A stretch of DNA of 64,000 nucleotides from Copromyces sp. CBS 386.78 (Eukaryota; Ascomycota; Sordariomycetes; Sordariales; Sordariaceae). Shown piece by piece: positions 1 to 11,042 of this stretch (its first letter is position 1; every line of letters starts with the position of its first letter). The position numbers and the translations under genes were made by a program. The notes beneath the pieces are model-generated. The model did no database searches. It saw only the letters and a list, made by a program, of their open reading frames with translations, and had not been told where the DNA came from. The stretch spans positions 248,001 to 312,000 of the forward strand of contig MU839084.1 in NCBI GenBank assembly GCA_030685235.1, read 5' to 3'.

Positions 1-1
1 G

Positions 2-253
2 TTTGCCTATGACTATGTCGAACTGACGAGGGAGGTGGGCATTGACGGAGGAGTGGCGGGGAGTATCATGGATGGCGTGGGTGAGACAGGGAGCATGTTC
101 TCTAATGCGCAGCTGAGACAGCAGCAGCAGCAGGTTGGGAGGAGTGCGAGTCCTACAATTGCTTCGGCGGCTGGCGCAAGGGCGTTCACGAGAGAGGACA
201 CGAAGGATTCGGCGATTGTGTTTGGGAGTGGACAGCCTGCAATTTATGGGTAA
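2..253 (+). CDS. 3' end of an unidentified protein-coding gene
   Basis: An open frame runs from the first base of the window to a TAA at 251-253, so the gene starts upstream and only about 83 C-terminal residues are visible. The tail is rich in Gly, Ala and Ser, has a run of five Gln (about 118-133) and ends in a Phe-Gly-Ser-Gly-Gln-Pro stretch. Such low-complexity tails are common at the ends of Neurospora proteins. I recognise no domain and cannot name the gene. The frame has no internal stop and its codon choice is G/C-biased at third positions, which favours real coding sequence. Confidence 0.6.
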   Translation, partial: FAYDYVELTREVGIDGGVAGSIMDGVGETGSMFSNAQLRQQQQQVGRSASPTIASAAGARAFTREDTKDSAIVFGSGQPAIYG

Positions 254-987
254 CTGTTTTTGAAGAAGAAAAAACTAAGAGGAATCTGGCGCTTTGAAAT
301 GGGACAAACAGCTTTCTGGTTGCGGAAAGGTAGTCAAAATCTTGGACAACTCCGACATCTTTTTCATTTGTACAATCCATATTGATAATATTACGGTAGC
401 CAGCACATGATACGAGGACCTCGTTCTTCCGCTCCAATTTCTGCTTGGCGCCCTTCGCTGTCTTTAACTTGGATTCCTTGCTTGATCACTCATTGCCAGC
501 ATCGTTCCTTCCTTTCACATCTAATTACCCATGTCCCTTCCTCGTTCCTCCTTTGACGTCCTACACATCTTCTCCCCCATAGAGGTACTTCAAGGCCCAA
601 ATCACAACCCGCTACTTCCCAATCTGAGAAGCACTCACATTCCCCCATAAAATCACTTTCTTACCACGTCCTTTCCCAACAGCACCAAATCCAAACCACA
701 TCACATCACTCGTGGTGCAGTGGTATGAACGTCCTCCACAACCAGAGTCAGTCAGTCATCTCCTCATCGGCTCCTGGTTCGACCCCCAATTGAACTTCGT
801 TTTGAGTTGTTTGTTAGTCAGACAGACACTCTACAGACAACATTCCCACGTTCGCATGATGATAGATTGTACTTAATCAGGAGGGAACCTTCGTTTGAAG
901 GACCGATGAATTTTGAAAATCTTTCGATTTCTGAGAGCGTTGGAGGTTCTTCGTTGAGAAGTGTGAATTGGAAACTACAGTGCCGAC
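254..987. other. Intergenic region, 3' flank of the partial gene
   Basis: No convincing protein gene. The stretch is mostly pyrimidine-rich on the plus strand with short chance ORFs. It contains a tRNA-like A box and B box around 710-775, listed separately. Confidence 0.5.
703..787 (+). pseudogene. Possible decayed tRNA gene
   Basis: A good A-box match (TGGTGCAGTGG, about 711-721) is followed 50 bases later by a B-box-like GGTTCGACCCC (about 776-786), the spacing of a tRNA gene with a short intron. An anticodon-loop-like CTCCACA lies between them and could be read as CCA (Trp). The acceptor stem does not pair and the T stem has mismatches, so a functional tRNA is unlikely. It may be a decayed copy or a chance combination of promoter boxes. 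Confidence 0.25.
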
Positions 988-1032
988 ATTGCTAACAGTT
1001 GGTGCTGTTCTTCAGGTCTTTCCAACTGAGTC

Positions 1033-1079
<47 letters not shown>

Positions 1080-1239
1080 TGGGGGGTGGGGGGGGGGGGG
1101 GGGGGGGGGAGAAAAAAAAAAAAAACCTTTTTTTAGAAAATAAGTATGACCTCGGCGCAAACAACCACACCCCCACAAAAANNNNNNNNNNATTGCCCAC
1201 CGTTGGGGGTGTTGTTCCGGCCGTACCAACGTGGTTCCA

Positions 1240-1281
<42 letters not shown>
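988..1281. repeat. Assembly gap flanked by homopolymers and two near-copies of one sequence
   Basis: Ten N's (1182-1191) mark an unsequenced or joined stretch. Left of it are a run of about 41 T, a run of G, and runs of A and T. Right of it is another T run of about 40. The 50 bases before the first T run (988-1037) and the 50 bases before the second (1192-1241) align without gaps at roughly two thirds of positions. Most differences are to G or C on the right side. This looks like the same locus represented twice by low-quality reads rather than biology. Confidence 0.6.
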
Positions 1282-1282
<1 letters not shown>

Positions 1283-1735
1283 GTCCCGACTTGTTTGGTT
1301 CAGGGCATGCGTTCACTTCATCCTGAACATTATTTTTTTCTGGTTGCTTTCGTTATTTTGTCCGCCAGATACGGGCAATGAACATAGGAGTGCTGCGTAT
1401 GCGTGGAGGACTCAGTTGGTAAAGGTGCGAGGTGGATGTTTCGTTCTTCTTGGTCCGTACTAAGCTAAACCGTAAGGACAGTTGGAGCACTCGCTCCTTT
1501 TGAGCCATTGCAAGCACACATTTTGGTGGAACTGTTTGGAAGTTGAATGATCATAACATAATCACACTTTCACGGTTGGGCAATAATGAAAAGACTTCTT
1601 CCCTGGAGGTGAAAATGGATAGAAGCTGCGAGGTGCCCGGTTTAGCAGTCAAAGGGGGAAGCGACAAAAAGCAGCCAGAATATTCAGGTGTAAGCATATA
1701 AGTACTAGTTCCAATCGGATCTTCCAAGAATAACG

Positions 1736-1828
1736 GGGATTGTAGTATAGTGGTCAGTACTTCTCGTTGTGGTCAATTCGACATACAACGGATCCGAGAG
1801 GACCCAGGTTCGATTCCTGGCAATCCCA
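1736..1828 (+). tRNA. tRNA-His (anticodon GTG), with a 21-nt intron
   Basis: The acceptor arms GGGATTG (1736-1742) and CAATCCC (1821-1827) pair fully. The D arm carries the A box TAGTATAGTGG, as in fungal tRNA-His. The anticodon stem is TCTCG (1762-1766) with CGAGA (1795-1799). The loop has T33 and GTG at 1769-1771. The T arm contains GGTTCGATTCC. An intron of 21 nt (about 1773-1793) sits one base 3' of the anticodon, the standard nuclear tRNA intron position. A T-rich stretch begins right after the gene (from 1830), a usual Pol III stop signal. Confidence 0.95.
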
Positions 1829-2722
1829 TCTTTTTATTCTCCATCATCTTTTTGCTTTGATCTCATTCGCATCCTTTTTCTTTCCCTTTTCAACAACATT
1901 GTTCTTTTTGGGTCATGAAAGCTTTTTAACGATCAGAAAAAGAAAAAAAGAAAACGATCTTGGCAAGTCTTTCGAAGAGAACGGTGATGGTGGTGGTGGT
2001 GAATGCTATTTATTTGTTGCGATGCAGATGCCATGATACAAGAGGTGGAAGAAAGAGTCAACGTCGGGATCCTCTTGGCGATATAGTGTCGGGAAGAACA
2101 CTCACAATGAACAGGTAGAACTAACAACCATAGAGAGCATTTCATGTTCTCATTGTCAAACGGTGCCATGACATCACAACACCGCCAACCGTAACCTATC
2201 CACAAGAACCAACATTCTATCTCTCATGCTTGTAACTAAGAGTTAGGTATAATATATACATACGGTAGATAGTACATTGTGCAGGGGTTTGTTTGTCCAA
2301 ACCTGCGTTGATAAGTATGTTATACAATTGCTTTTTGCACACGTCTCTCTCCATCACCTCCAATCCCTTTGAAGCGCGCCCTCCCCTCTCCAAGACAACC
2401 ACCCAACCCTAAATAGTATATAAGTGGAAGAATAAGATAAAAATGGTATAATGTCCAATGAGAGGACAAGAAAGGGAAATATGAGCCCCAAAATGCTATG
2501 CAATCAGAAGAATCCAAAAATAATGCTTGTGTCTCCAACCCCCAAAAAGCGGATATCTCAAAACACCACCCTACCCAACCCCATCTGTATCCCCCTCTCC
2601 CATCCTTCCCTCAACTTTCTATAGTCATAGCCATGGTCACCTTTATACCTCGGGATCTGCTGCCTTACTTCTGTTACTGCTGCTGTTGTTGTTCCTTTCT
2701 CATCACAAACAAGTTCAGTCTC
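1829..2722. other. Intergenic region, 3' flank of the coiled-coil gene
   Basis: No gene is supported. It contains a short GGT/GTG triplet run near 1984-2001. The part next to 2722 presumably holds the 3' untranslated region of the minus-strand coiled-coil gene. Confidence 0.5.
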
Positions 2723-5700
2723 CTAAGCCCTGACCTCCGTAGCGCCCGCAAAGTTTCTGAACCGCTGTTCAAAAACCCTGATCCTCTCCTCCTCCATCAT
2801 CTTCTGCAGCTTGCGGGTCTGACGGACCGCCTCCTCGCGCTCCTCCTGGAGAGTCATGACCTCGATCTGGGCCATGTTCATGCGGCTGACCACTTCCTGC
2901 ATTTCCGAGTCGGCAGCCATCAGAGCGCCTTCGAGCTGGGCAACGCGGGCCTTGAGGGTGGTCACATCTCCAGCCATGTTACCCTCGGCGGCAGCCGACG
3001 AAAGGAGTCCAGAAGCCCGCGGTCGGAGGTAGGACGAGGCATGCGAACTAGAATAGAAGGAAGAAGATGATGAAAGTAAAAAAGGGCTCGACATGCGAGT
3101 GGTACGGGGAGTGGCGTCGCTCTTGCTCGCTAGACTCATGCTGAACATGGGGCTGAGGGGGGACTTGGGCGGGAACGACCGCGGGGGAAGACCCCGCATG
3201 GCGGCCGCCGAGCCCGCGGGCCCATCGCGCAGACGCAGGAGATGGATGTTATGACTCTCCTTAAGCGTCTGCAGCTCTTCCTCGTGGCGGTTCACGCGCT
3301 CTTCAGCATTGGTTTGCGCGGTAATGACCTGTTCCTCAAGCTCTCTTAGGCGCTTCTGGAGACTGGCAATGCGCTCCGTGCTTACGCGCTGGTTGGCCTC
3401 ACCACGAGCGACGGTATCGGCCAGCCTCGCGCGAAGTGTAGCGTTGATGGCGAGCTGAACGCGCACCTGCTGAGCAAGTTCCTCGACGCGGCGGGCCGAG
3501 TCCGAGAGTTGTTCAGCTAGAGTGAGCTCGGCGTCGATGTGTTGCTTTTCTGACTCCCGAAGGGAATCGAGCTCGGCTTGCTGGGCAACGTAATCCTCAC
3601 GGGCCATATCACGCTCCGTCACAACAGTTGAGAGAGAGTGCTCAAGGCGAGCAATGGCGAGCTGCATGGCCTCGTTAGAGGCAGTGCTGTCCTCGAGGTC
3701 CTTGATACGGACGAGAGCTTCACTGTAGGTGGCTTGCAAGTCTGCATAAGCCTTCTCCAGGGACGCTGAAGACACGGGGATGAGAGCGTCTTCGTTGCTA
3801 TAATTGGACATGTAGCTACTGCGAGCAAAGCCCTCAGGAATGAGAATGTCCTTCTCCCTGAGAAGATTGCGCAGAGAGGTAATTTCCTGCTCAGCACGGT
3901 CAAGGTTCATCTTGAGGCCACCAAGACCCTTCTCGACCTCCCACTTCTGGTCAATGGCTTCCTCAGCCCGGCGGCGCAGAACGGCGATCTCGTCGCGAAG
4001 GGTGGCCACCTCCTTTTCGTATCCACCGCGAGGCGAAGACGAGAGAAGACGGTCACGCTCCTGCTCGAGAAGCTTGATTTTCTTGGCGTTCTCGCGGTTC
4101 TGGAACTCCTGTCTTTCAAGGAGACTGCGCAGAGCCCTGTGCAATGCGTCGCGCTGTGCCTCAACGTCCTTCAGCCTGTCGGCCAGGATCTCACGAGGCT
4201 CAGTCGCCGCAAGATGCTTCGTAGTGTTTGACCGGGCGAGGGACATGGAGCGGCCGCCTCTCTCAATAGACGGGCTATTTGTGCCTGCAACGGATGTCGA
4301 ACGTGAAAGGGCCATTGACATGCGGGTTCCTGTTTGTTTAAGTCCATTGTTATCCGACTTCAGGGTGCGAAGTTCCTGCTCCAACTTGCGCAGCTCCGTG
4401 TTCTCAAAACGTAGTGCCTCAAGCTCTTGTTGCAGGTCGTCGATTTCTGCGCTTTCAGTCCTCAGTGACTGAAGTTCGTTCTGCTGGCTGCTGAGCTGGG
4501 CGTTTTCAGACTTGAGCAGTTGAACTTCCTCGTGCAACTTGCTGCACTCGCTATGTTCGAGCTTGATGGCGTGAAGCTCTTCCTGCAACCTTTCAACATC
4601 CGAGTTTCCTGACCTCAGTGCTTGGAGCTCTTCTTGCAGCCTATCGCACCCTGTGTGTTCGGCTCGGAACTGCTCAAACTCATCTTGCAGCCTGGCTACC
4701 TCCGTGTTTCCGAGCTTGCTGCATTCTGCGTGTTCAGACGAAAGGTGTTCGTACTCCTCGCGGTATTTGCCAAGCTCAGCATTTTCAGCCTTCAAGAGAT
4801 CGACCTCCTCCTGGATTTTACCAAGCTCTTCGTTTTCCGTCTTGAGAGATTGGACCTCTTGCTGCAGCCTGGTCGCATCATAAGCGAGCTTCTCGTTTTC
4901 TGCAACTTCCGTCTCCAAGCCTTCGACACGTGCGCGGAGTTGGGGGACAATTTCATCGCGTAGGTTGTCTCGCTCATTTGACGCGTTTTCCAGCTCGCCC
5001 TTGACGGCACCGAGGAGGTCTTCTAGGTTCTCCCTCGTCTGGCGCTCTTCGGAGAGCCTTCGTCGCAAATCGTCGCATGCGGCCTCGAGCTCCTTGATTC
5101 TGTCACTGGTTTCCTCGTTTTGAATTTTGGCAACATCAATCATTGATGCCCTCTTTGAAAGTTCCTGGATCTTCTCGTCGAGGGCACGGCGCCTAATCCG
5201 CTCATCTTGCAGCTTGGTGGTAAGCTCAAGCCGAATTTGCGCACGTTCCTGCTCCGCCTTGCGCTTCACGATCGATATCTCCTCCTTGGCTTGATCGTAG
5301 TCGCTGAATTTCGATGAACTGTGTCCAGAGTCGGAAAAGTAATCGCTTGTTCTTTTCCCGGATTCGTTGGGGTTTCCATTGTTAACCTGTTCCTGTAGCT
5401 TGTCCACCAGGTCCTCCAAGTCCATCTCACGCCGAATGGACGCAGCCAACTCGGCGCCGATGGCTTTCAGTTCGTCCTCCATTTCGTCGATCTGATACTG
5501 CGATGTCTCACTGGGCGGGGGCGTTTGTAGGTAGTCTTCGCAGTACTCTAGCGGCCTCTCGGTTTTCGCATTGGTATGACTAGGTGTCCTGAGCAGGCGT
5601 GGGGATTCATCTGCGAGGGTCCGTAGGGTTGACCGTCTCAAAGAATAAGGAGACGGGGACGGGATGGGCGAGATGTCTTCTTTGTCCTCCGAGAACTCGG

Positions 5701-7049
5701 TTGTGGAAGATTGTGGCGTGGTGGCCCAGTTGCCATAGAAGTTGGCGTCCAATTGGGACGAAGCTGGCGATTTTGGCAAAGGTTTATTTAGATTATTGCT
5801 CTCTCCCGGGGTTGCAACAAGCGGAAAGGCCCGTTGTCGATGTTCACTCTCTTCTGCTGGCGCAAGATTTAGATGCGGAGGGGGAGACTTTCGAGAAGAC
5901 AGCGACATGGTACTGGGCTTAACAATGGGATTGCGCCTGTCATGTGTCTCTTGCGAGTGGTTATTAGTCGTCGCGGTAGCGTTGGTATAGGGAGCCGCAA
6001 CCTCGTCGTTGTAGTACGTATTGAGGTTGTGGTCCAATGGCCGAGTGGTCACACCAAGACTGCCGGCGCTTAGATGCCGGTCTGGTGACACTGACAATGG
6101 GCGCCCTGTCTCAGCCGATGAGATAATCGGGCTGTCCCTCAAAGTCTTTGTGGGCTGCAGGTCGCCGGTATTATAGAGGTCGGGGCCTTGAGGTTGTACA
6201 GAATGATCGGACACGGTGCTTGTTCTACATGGAAGAGTTGGTTGTCAGTTTTGGGTTCACCCGCATTTAGCCTGCCTAGACGAGATGCCCTAACCAGACT
6301 CTCGGGTATATATGGACTTACGACCGTTGGTGGTTGCTGTTATGCACGGGATTCGCCGGCAAATCGGAAACGTGGGCAGCAGCAGAGGGACGAGGAGGAT
6401 TAAGCGGAGGACCAAACTTGGCAGGGAATTCGTACAGAGTAGGGCTATCCAAAGAACACGATCTCGAGAAACGAGACTCGGGGCGGGGCAGATCGCGGAT
6501 GATGTCAAGATAATTCTGTCCCGGAGACGAGAAGCGGGTGGCCAAGGGCGAAGCCGAGGAGGATAACGGCTTGCGCTTGATGGGAGCCGGGGTGTAAGCG
6601 AGGCTTTGGGACCGGCCTTTGCTGGGACTCGGGGTCGGGCGTTGGTCGGAGATGGTAGGCAGTGGAGGGAACTGGTGGTCCGTCTCCAGTTGGTCCAGTG
6701 TTTCCTCTGTTTCGTCCGATGTCGAAGGTTCGAGCCCGTGTGGCGGGAGAAGGGACGGGAGCTGTGAGGATTTCTTTGAGAAACGTGGTGGTGTTCTATC
6801 GGACGGCACAGCAGGGGCAGCACCAACAGGCTCGACGACGGCTGCACGCGCGGGAGGCGGGGAGGAATTAAGGAGAGTGGTAGCCTCAGGCGAATAAGCA
6901 CGGTTCGTGTCGAGCTGTGGAGAGTGGTGATGTTGTTCCTGGTGTTGTTGTTCTTGGTATGGTTGTTGTTGATGGTATTGAGGAGGCAGAGCAGGGCCAG
7001 AGTCGAACACTCTCTCGTCGTCAGGGGAAGAAGGGACGAAAGTAGCCAT
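2723..7049 (-). CDS. Large coiled-coil protein (1409 aa), two exons
   Basis: Exon 1 is 7049-6322 and exon 2 is 6224-2723. The 97-nt intron has a GTAAGT donor, a CTGAC branch site and a TAG acceptor, and the splice keeps the frame (Ser codon split 2+1). Residues 1-240 are disordered, rich in Pro, Ser and Gln, with a basic patch around the sequence IKRKPLSSSASPL. More disordered Ser/Pro sequence follows to about residue 480. From there to the C terminus nearly everything is heptad-like helix, including ten 17-residue repeats at residues 696-873. A Ser/Pro-rich break lies near residues 1235-1310 before a last coil. Database relatives of such proteins are often labelled Uso1-like, but no globular tethering domain is visible, so that label carries little weight. 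A structural role (cytoskeleton, spindle-pole or septum scaffold) is plausible but inferred only from shape. Confidence 0.9.
4334..4867 (-). repeat. Ten tandem 17-residue coiled-coil repeats (51-bp units)
   Basis: In the coiled-coil protein, residues 696-873 divide into ten 17-residue units plus one 8-residue insertion after the third unit: 10 x 17 + 8 = 178 residues, exactly the 534 bp given here. The consensus is roughly L-Q-E-E-L-x-x-L-K-x-E-N-x-E-L-x-K, with Leu/Ile at position 1, hydrophobic at 5 and 8, Glu or Asn at 11-12 and often Cys at 15. Examples are LQEELHAIKLEHSECSK and LHEEVQLLKSENAQLSS. Confidence 0.85.
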
Positions 7050-9304
7050 GATGGTGGCTGAGGCTAGGGCAGCGGTAGTTTATGAAGAACGAAATGAACC
7101 CAAGTCAACTAAGGTAAGGGTGTGTTGCTAAGTGGCCGTGGTGGTATCTGCTGCAACGTGGACGGTAGTGGCGTTTGGTGGTCTAGAGAGGTCGCTAGAG
7201 ATGGTCTCCTCGGTTGGTCTGGGTCTGGGTAACGGGGTCTTGAGTTCGAATTTCGAAACAGAATCTACAACGGGGTCCTGATCATCCTCACCATGGGCTT
7301 GGCCAGCCTCGATTGGGTGTGGTTGATTGGGGACTGGATCGGAGGTGCCAATTAATTGCCGGACGGTCAATCACTTCCCTCCTCAATGAAAAGGACAGAA
7401 AGGGAAAGGTGCGCAGAAAGGGAGAGAGCGAGACGGGCGGGAGAGCAGAAGAAACGAGCGAATGGACGTGGTCGTGAAGTGAGAGAGAGACGGTTCACCT
7501 GGAAGTGACAACAAGAGAATGACAAGGCTCCGGGGTGTTGACGGAAGGAGTGGAGGGATCAATTTCGCGCAGGCGAGTTGGAGAACAATAAGCGAGTAAA
7601 CGGATTGAAATTGGTTATTGGATTGGAGGATTTGCCCGAATTCAAAAGGGGGCAACTTCCCTCTCTCTCTCTCTTCAGAGCGGCTCTTTAGGCTTTTCTC
7701 TCTTCACTTCCTTGGCCAGTCGCAGTCGCGTTCTGCCGTGACAGAGGTCGGCCATTGGCGCCATTAATCCAATTTAGGTCAAGACTCAAGAGGGAAAGAG
7801 CAGGAACATCCGAAAAGGTGGGAGTGGAACAAACGCCCCAAACGCAACCTCCACTGTGTTTCCCAGGCTCCCAGTGGTCCTCCGGCGCTCCTCAGTGGAA
7901 TCGCCCCCAAAACGGCTTCTCTCCATTGGGCAAGGACGTTTCGTACCTTGCAGATTGGCCCTGCAAGAGCGCACGGCCCTCTCCCTCATCGTTTCTCCAA
8001 TCACGACGTCTTGTCAGGGGTTTCCATTGTCCATTCAACCCATTGCCAGTTTGATGACCTTGTCCCAAATCTGGAATTGGAGGGATCGGGATCAATGGAT
8101 GCATCTTGCGAACTACGTAGGTGACAGCCCCTTTTTGAATGGTGTTTTTGTTTGGTGTTCCGGTTCGTCAGTTCTACGTGTGTTCTCATGTTTGCGAGCA
8201 TGAGCGTTGCCCTGAACCTCTGAAGAAAACAACAAAAAAGATTGCAAGAATGAACTGAAGCTGAAGAGCAACCAGGGAGCCAGGGAGATCAAGACAATTT
8301 CCCGTAGTGCAAAACGGAATGGCGTCAAAGGCGGGAACTTGTTAAGCCCGGGAATTAGGATGGGGTAAACCAATAAAAGTAACAGCAGGGGTCCTAGTTT
8401 TAGTGTGGCCTGGAGATAGGGACGTCCCTCCCATCATTTTCCCACTCTCTTCAATACTTGTGAAAGCCGGCGTGGGTTTGAGCGAGCTCACGTTGAACTA
8501 CCCAATGGAATCGGACCGTTGGCAACTTAACCACCGCTGTACGGCGCTTCTCAAGACATGATGATAACGGAAAAACGACATACCATGCGGTGACGAATGG
8601 GCATGGGTTCTCCTGAGTCCTGACATTCAACAATTCAGAGTTTCCCCTGATCCCGCCGTGGTTAAGGTAGTGACACACAAGAGAGTCCCAAGGCCGTTCC
8701 ATCCCGCGGCCACCGCAATCTCATCTCGCATCATCTGATCGTGATAATGTGCGTGGAAGCGCCGGACTCACTTCCAATGGCGGCCGGTCATCCGAAAAAG
8801 AAAAAAAAACCAACGGGAGTTGTGCGACTTTTTACGCATCACGGAAGCGCCCACTGCGACTACCCACTATGCATGCAACCGTCCGAGCGGAACGGGCTGA
8901 TGTGAAAGTCATTGTTGACAACCAAAGGGAGCCAAACTTTGCTTAACTGAAAAATATATGTCTTTGATGGTTATTGTTGACATATCTAGTCATCATGTCT
9001 TCTGAGGGACCGCTCAAAGATGAGACGCGGCTTCATCTATCGACACCGTGAATCAGGATATGTTTGTGGGTGACTGAGATCGGAAACTCCATCAGTTCGT
9101 CAGCGGATCGATCTCAGAACCTCGTTCTGTTTCCAGGAAACACTCATCAAGCTATATCCTGTTAACTGATACAGACACTTGATCGGCTTCCCTGCTATAC
9201 GATCGGATTGCCTTCTTCTAGATTATTAGAATTCCTTTTCGAAGACAAGTGACTGACACATCACTTCCGACTTACTCTCAACGACACCTACCTCTTTCTA
9301 CGAC
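7050..9304. other. Long intergenic region with the 5' leader of the coiled-coil gene
   Basis: No gene is supported; the short ORFs on both strands lack splice signals or protein-like composition. Just upstream of the start at 7049 (minus strand) is a probable long 5' leader. A (CT)n run lies near 7661-7674. Neurospora genes encoding regulatory or structural proteins often have leaders this long, so part of this is probably transcribed. Confidence 0.45.
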
Positions 9305-9967
9305 TTAACTCAACGACTGGATAGCCAAAACCCGCACTTCCATCACTTCAAATACTTGACAGAAATCTTCCTTGACATCTTCTCTAACCATACTCTCCAA
9401 CCTCTTCCAGTCCAATTCCGTGGGCAGAGAGATGGCCGGTGTTGTCAACTTGCGGGTGAAACCCGTACGTTTCAGTTCAGCAGACCCGGTCACCCGATGG
9501 GGTAGATATCTTCGATGACCTGACAGGGCGGACCCAAAAAATCTCTGTTGAATATGCGTCCGGAGCAAAATATCATCGCGATCGACGTTGCTCAAGGTAG
9601 GTAATACCAAAGCCGAAGAAAAAAAGCCTCCAAACAAGCAAAAGACTCGGCTGCCCAAGCTTGGAGTTGAACTCGAGGCCAGCTGCATGCCTACGAAAAT
9701 ACCACGCGTTTCCTGGCTCTCAGCACACCTACCACGTTGACTACTGAGAGTTGTTGGAAGATCCAAACTTGGGACTTTATATAGTGAAGGCAATGCTGCT
9801 AGAAAGGTTGGGGCCGCGCTCGTGAGTGTCGGCCCGAAGGCTGGGAATTGCTTGACTCCGGATGCAACCGCCAGCGGAAGACTCGTTGTAGTTGCCGTTG
9901 AGGTACATATCTGCATCCCCCGGAATATCGCGGGATGTGTTCGAAGTATTACCGGGGTCACCGCCAT
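9305..9967 (-). CDS. Hypothetical ORF, 220 aa, weak
   Basis: A single open frame from an ATG at 9967 to a stop at 9305. The first two thirds are Ser/Thr/Leu-rich without a recognisable domain. The last 50 residues are charged and look more like real protein, ending in several hydrophobic-acidic alternations. No intron is needed. No homology is recognised. It could be a genuine orphan gene, an exon of a larger one, or a chance ORF in the flank of the small gene at 10214-10749, which lies in the same orientation. Confidence 0.3.
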   Translation of the reverse strand: MAVTPVILRTHPAIFRGMQICTSTATTTSLPLAVASGVKQFPAFGPTLTSAAPTFLAALPSLYKVPSLDLPTTLSSQRGRCAESQETRGIFVGMQLASSSTPSLGSRVFCLFGGFFSSALVLPTLSNVDRDDILLRTHIQQRFFGSALSGHRRYLPHRVTGSAELKRTGFTRKLTTPAISLPTELDWKRLESMVREDVKEDFCQVFEVMEVRVLAIQSLS

Positions 9968-10213
9968 ATAATCATCATATTTCTAAGCATAGTGTTTGCT
10001 GAAACAAAGCCTCAAAAACTCTGGATATGTTAGTTGCTGTGCTAAAGACTTTGGAACACCTACTCCTGTCTGGCATCATTTCAGCTGCTGGCAGTCTTGG
10101 GCAGGCCTGGTCTTAGGAAGCCGGCTCGTTGTTGACTATCAAGCGTCACCACAGCATGAAGCCTCATCGCCTGTATTCAGTCGAAGTCATATAAAGAAGA
10201 GGTATTGTATCAC

Positions 10214-10749
10214 TCACGCAGCAGAGTCCATAACGGATGAAACAGTGAGGACCTTGATGTCTTGATGGTTGGTGTTCTTGGTGACGTTGTCGAATCTCGA
10301 TGCCTGCCCCTGGAGTGGTGGAGCTTATCAGCTGTCAGGGCCGCAGATAAGTTCCCCCCCACTTCTCCACTTTGACGGGCGCGGATCGTCCGAATCATGA
10401 TGTGATTGGCCGGTGAATCCCTGGACGCGGGAAGGCTCTCACCTGAAGCTGTTGTTTCTGCCGTAGCATGTTAAGCCATTGGCCGTAAGCCAAGGCAAAG
10501 TACTAACAAGGTCACCGGCGTAACCGCAAGGCAACCCAAACCAGGAAACACAGGGCATGAACCACAGCTCCCGATTCTCAACGCTGAATGACAACATTCG
10601 ATCATACTTACAGCAAGAACCATACTACCTCGCTTCGGCATAGCACTTTGCGTATTAGCACCTTTTACCGAATTTTTCGTCGCTCGACCTTTGTTCCTCA
10701 ACCACCCGGATTTAGCGGTATCGTCTGATTTCTTAGAGGCATTCGTCAT
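10214..10749 (-). CDS. Small basic protein (82 aa), three exons including a 15-nt micro-exon
   Basis: Exons are 10749-10612, 10457-10443 and 10309-10214. Intron 1 has donor GTAAGT, a CTTAAC branch and a CAG acceptor. Intron 2 has donor GTGAGA, a CTGAC branch and a CAG acceptor. Both are in phase 0, and the 15-nt middle exon adds KQQLQ. The first 46 residues are rich in Lys, Ser and Thr; the last part is mixed charged and hydrophobic and ends at TGA 10216-10214. The stop overlaps a good donor (GCGTGAGTG), so a fourth exon from about 10157 is possible and would extend the C terminus by some 30 residues. I do not recognise the family. It is divergent from the VPS9-domain gene, about 290 bp away. 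Confidence 0.6.
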
Positions 10750-11042
10750 CGTTCCCGTCGGCTATCGTCCCAGCTGCGCAACCTTCGAATCCGATCCAGG
10801 ATAACATCACATACGACGCCAACTGACTGCACAACCAGCTACCTACTCAACCCTTCTCTCTGCAGCACACGCACATCTACAAGCACGTTACGAATCCCCA
10901 TTCGACGGGAGACAGCAACCAAGCCCGCGCTCTTGCCGATTGCATGCTTCGCGGCTCTAGCTAGCCTCGCTCAATGGTGGCTAGGTCACCGCCCACGCCA
11001 TATACACCAAGGCCCCGAGGAGTTGCGAAGCGCATCGAATGA
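10750..11042. promoter_or_regulatory. Shared 293-bp region between two divergent genes
   Basis: The small three-exon gene starts at 10749 on the minus strand and the VPS9-ankyrin-PX gene at 11043 on the plus strand. The space between them must contain both 5' leaders and both core promoters. No TATA box is obvious. At the plus-strand start two ATGs overlap (ATGAATG, 11039-11045); the second opens the long frame. Confidence 0.5.

Noticed and set aside
1767..2036. Plus-strand ORF of 89 codons
   Set aside because: It overlaps the tRNA-His gene and its terminator and has no domain.
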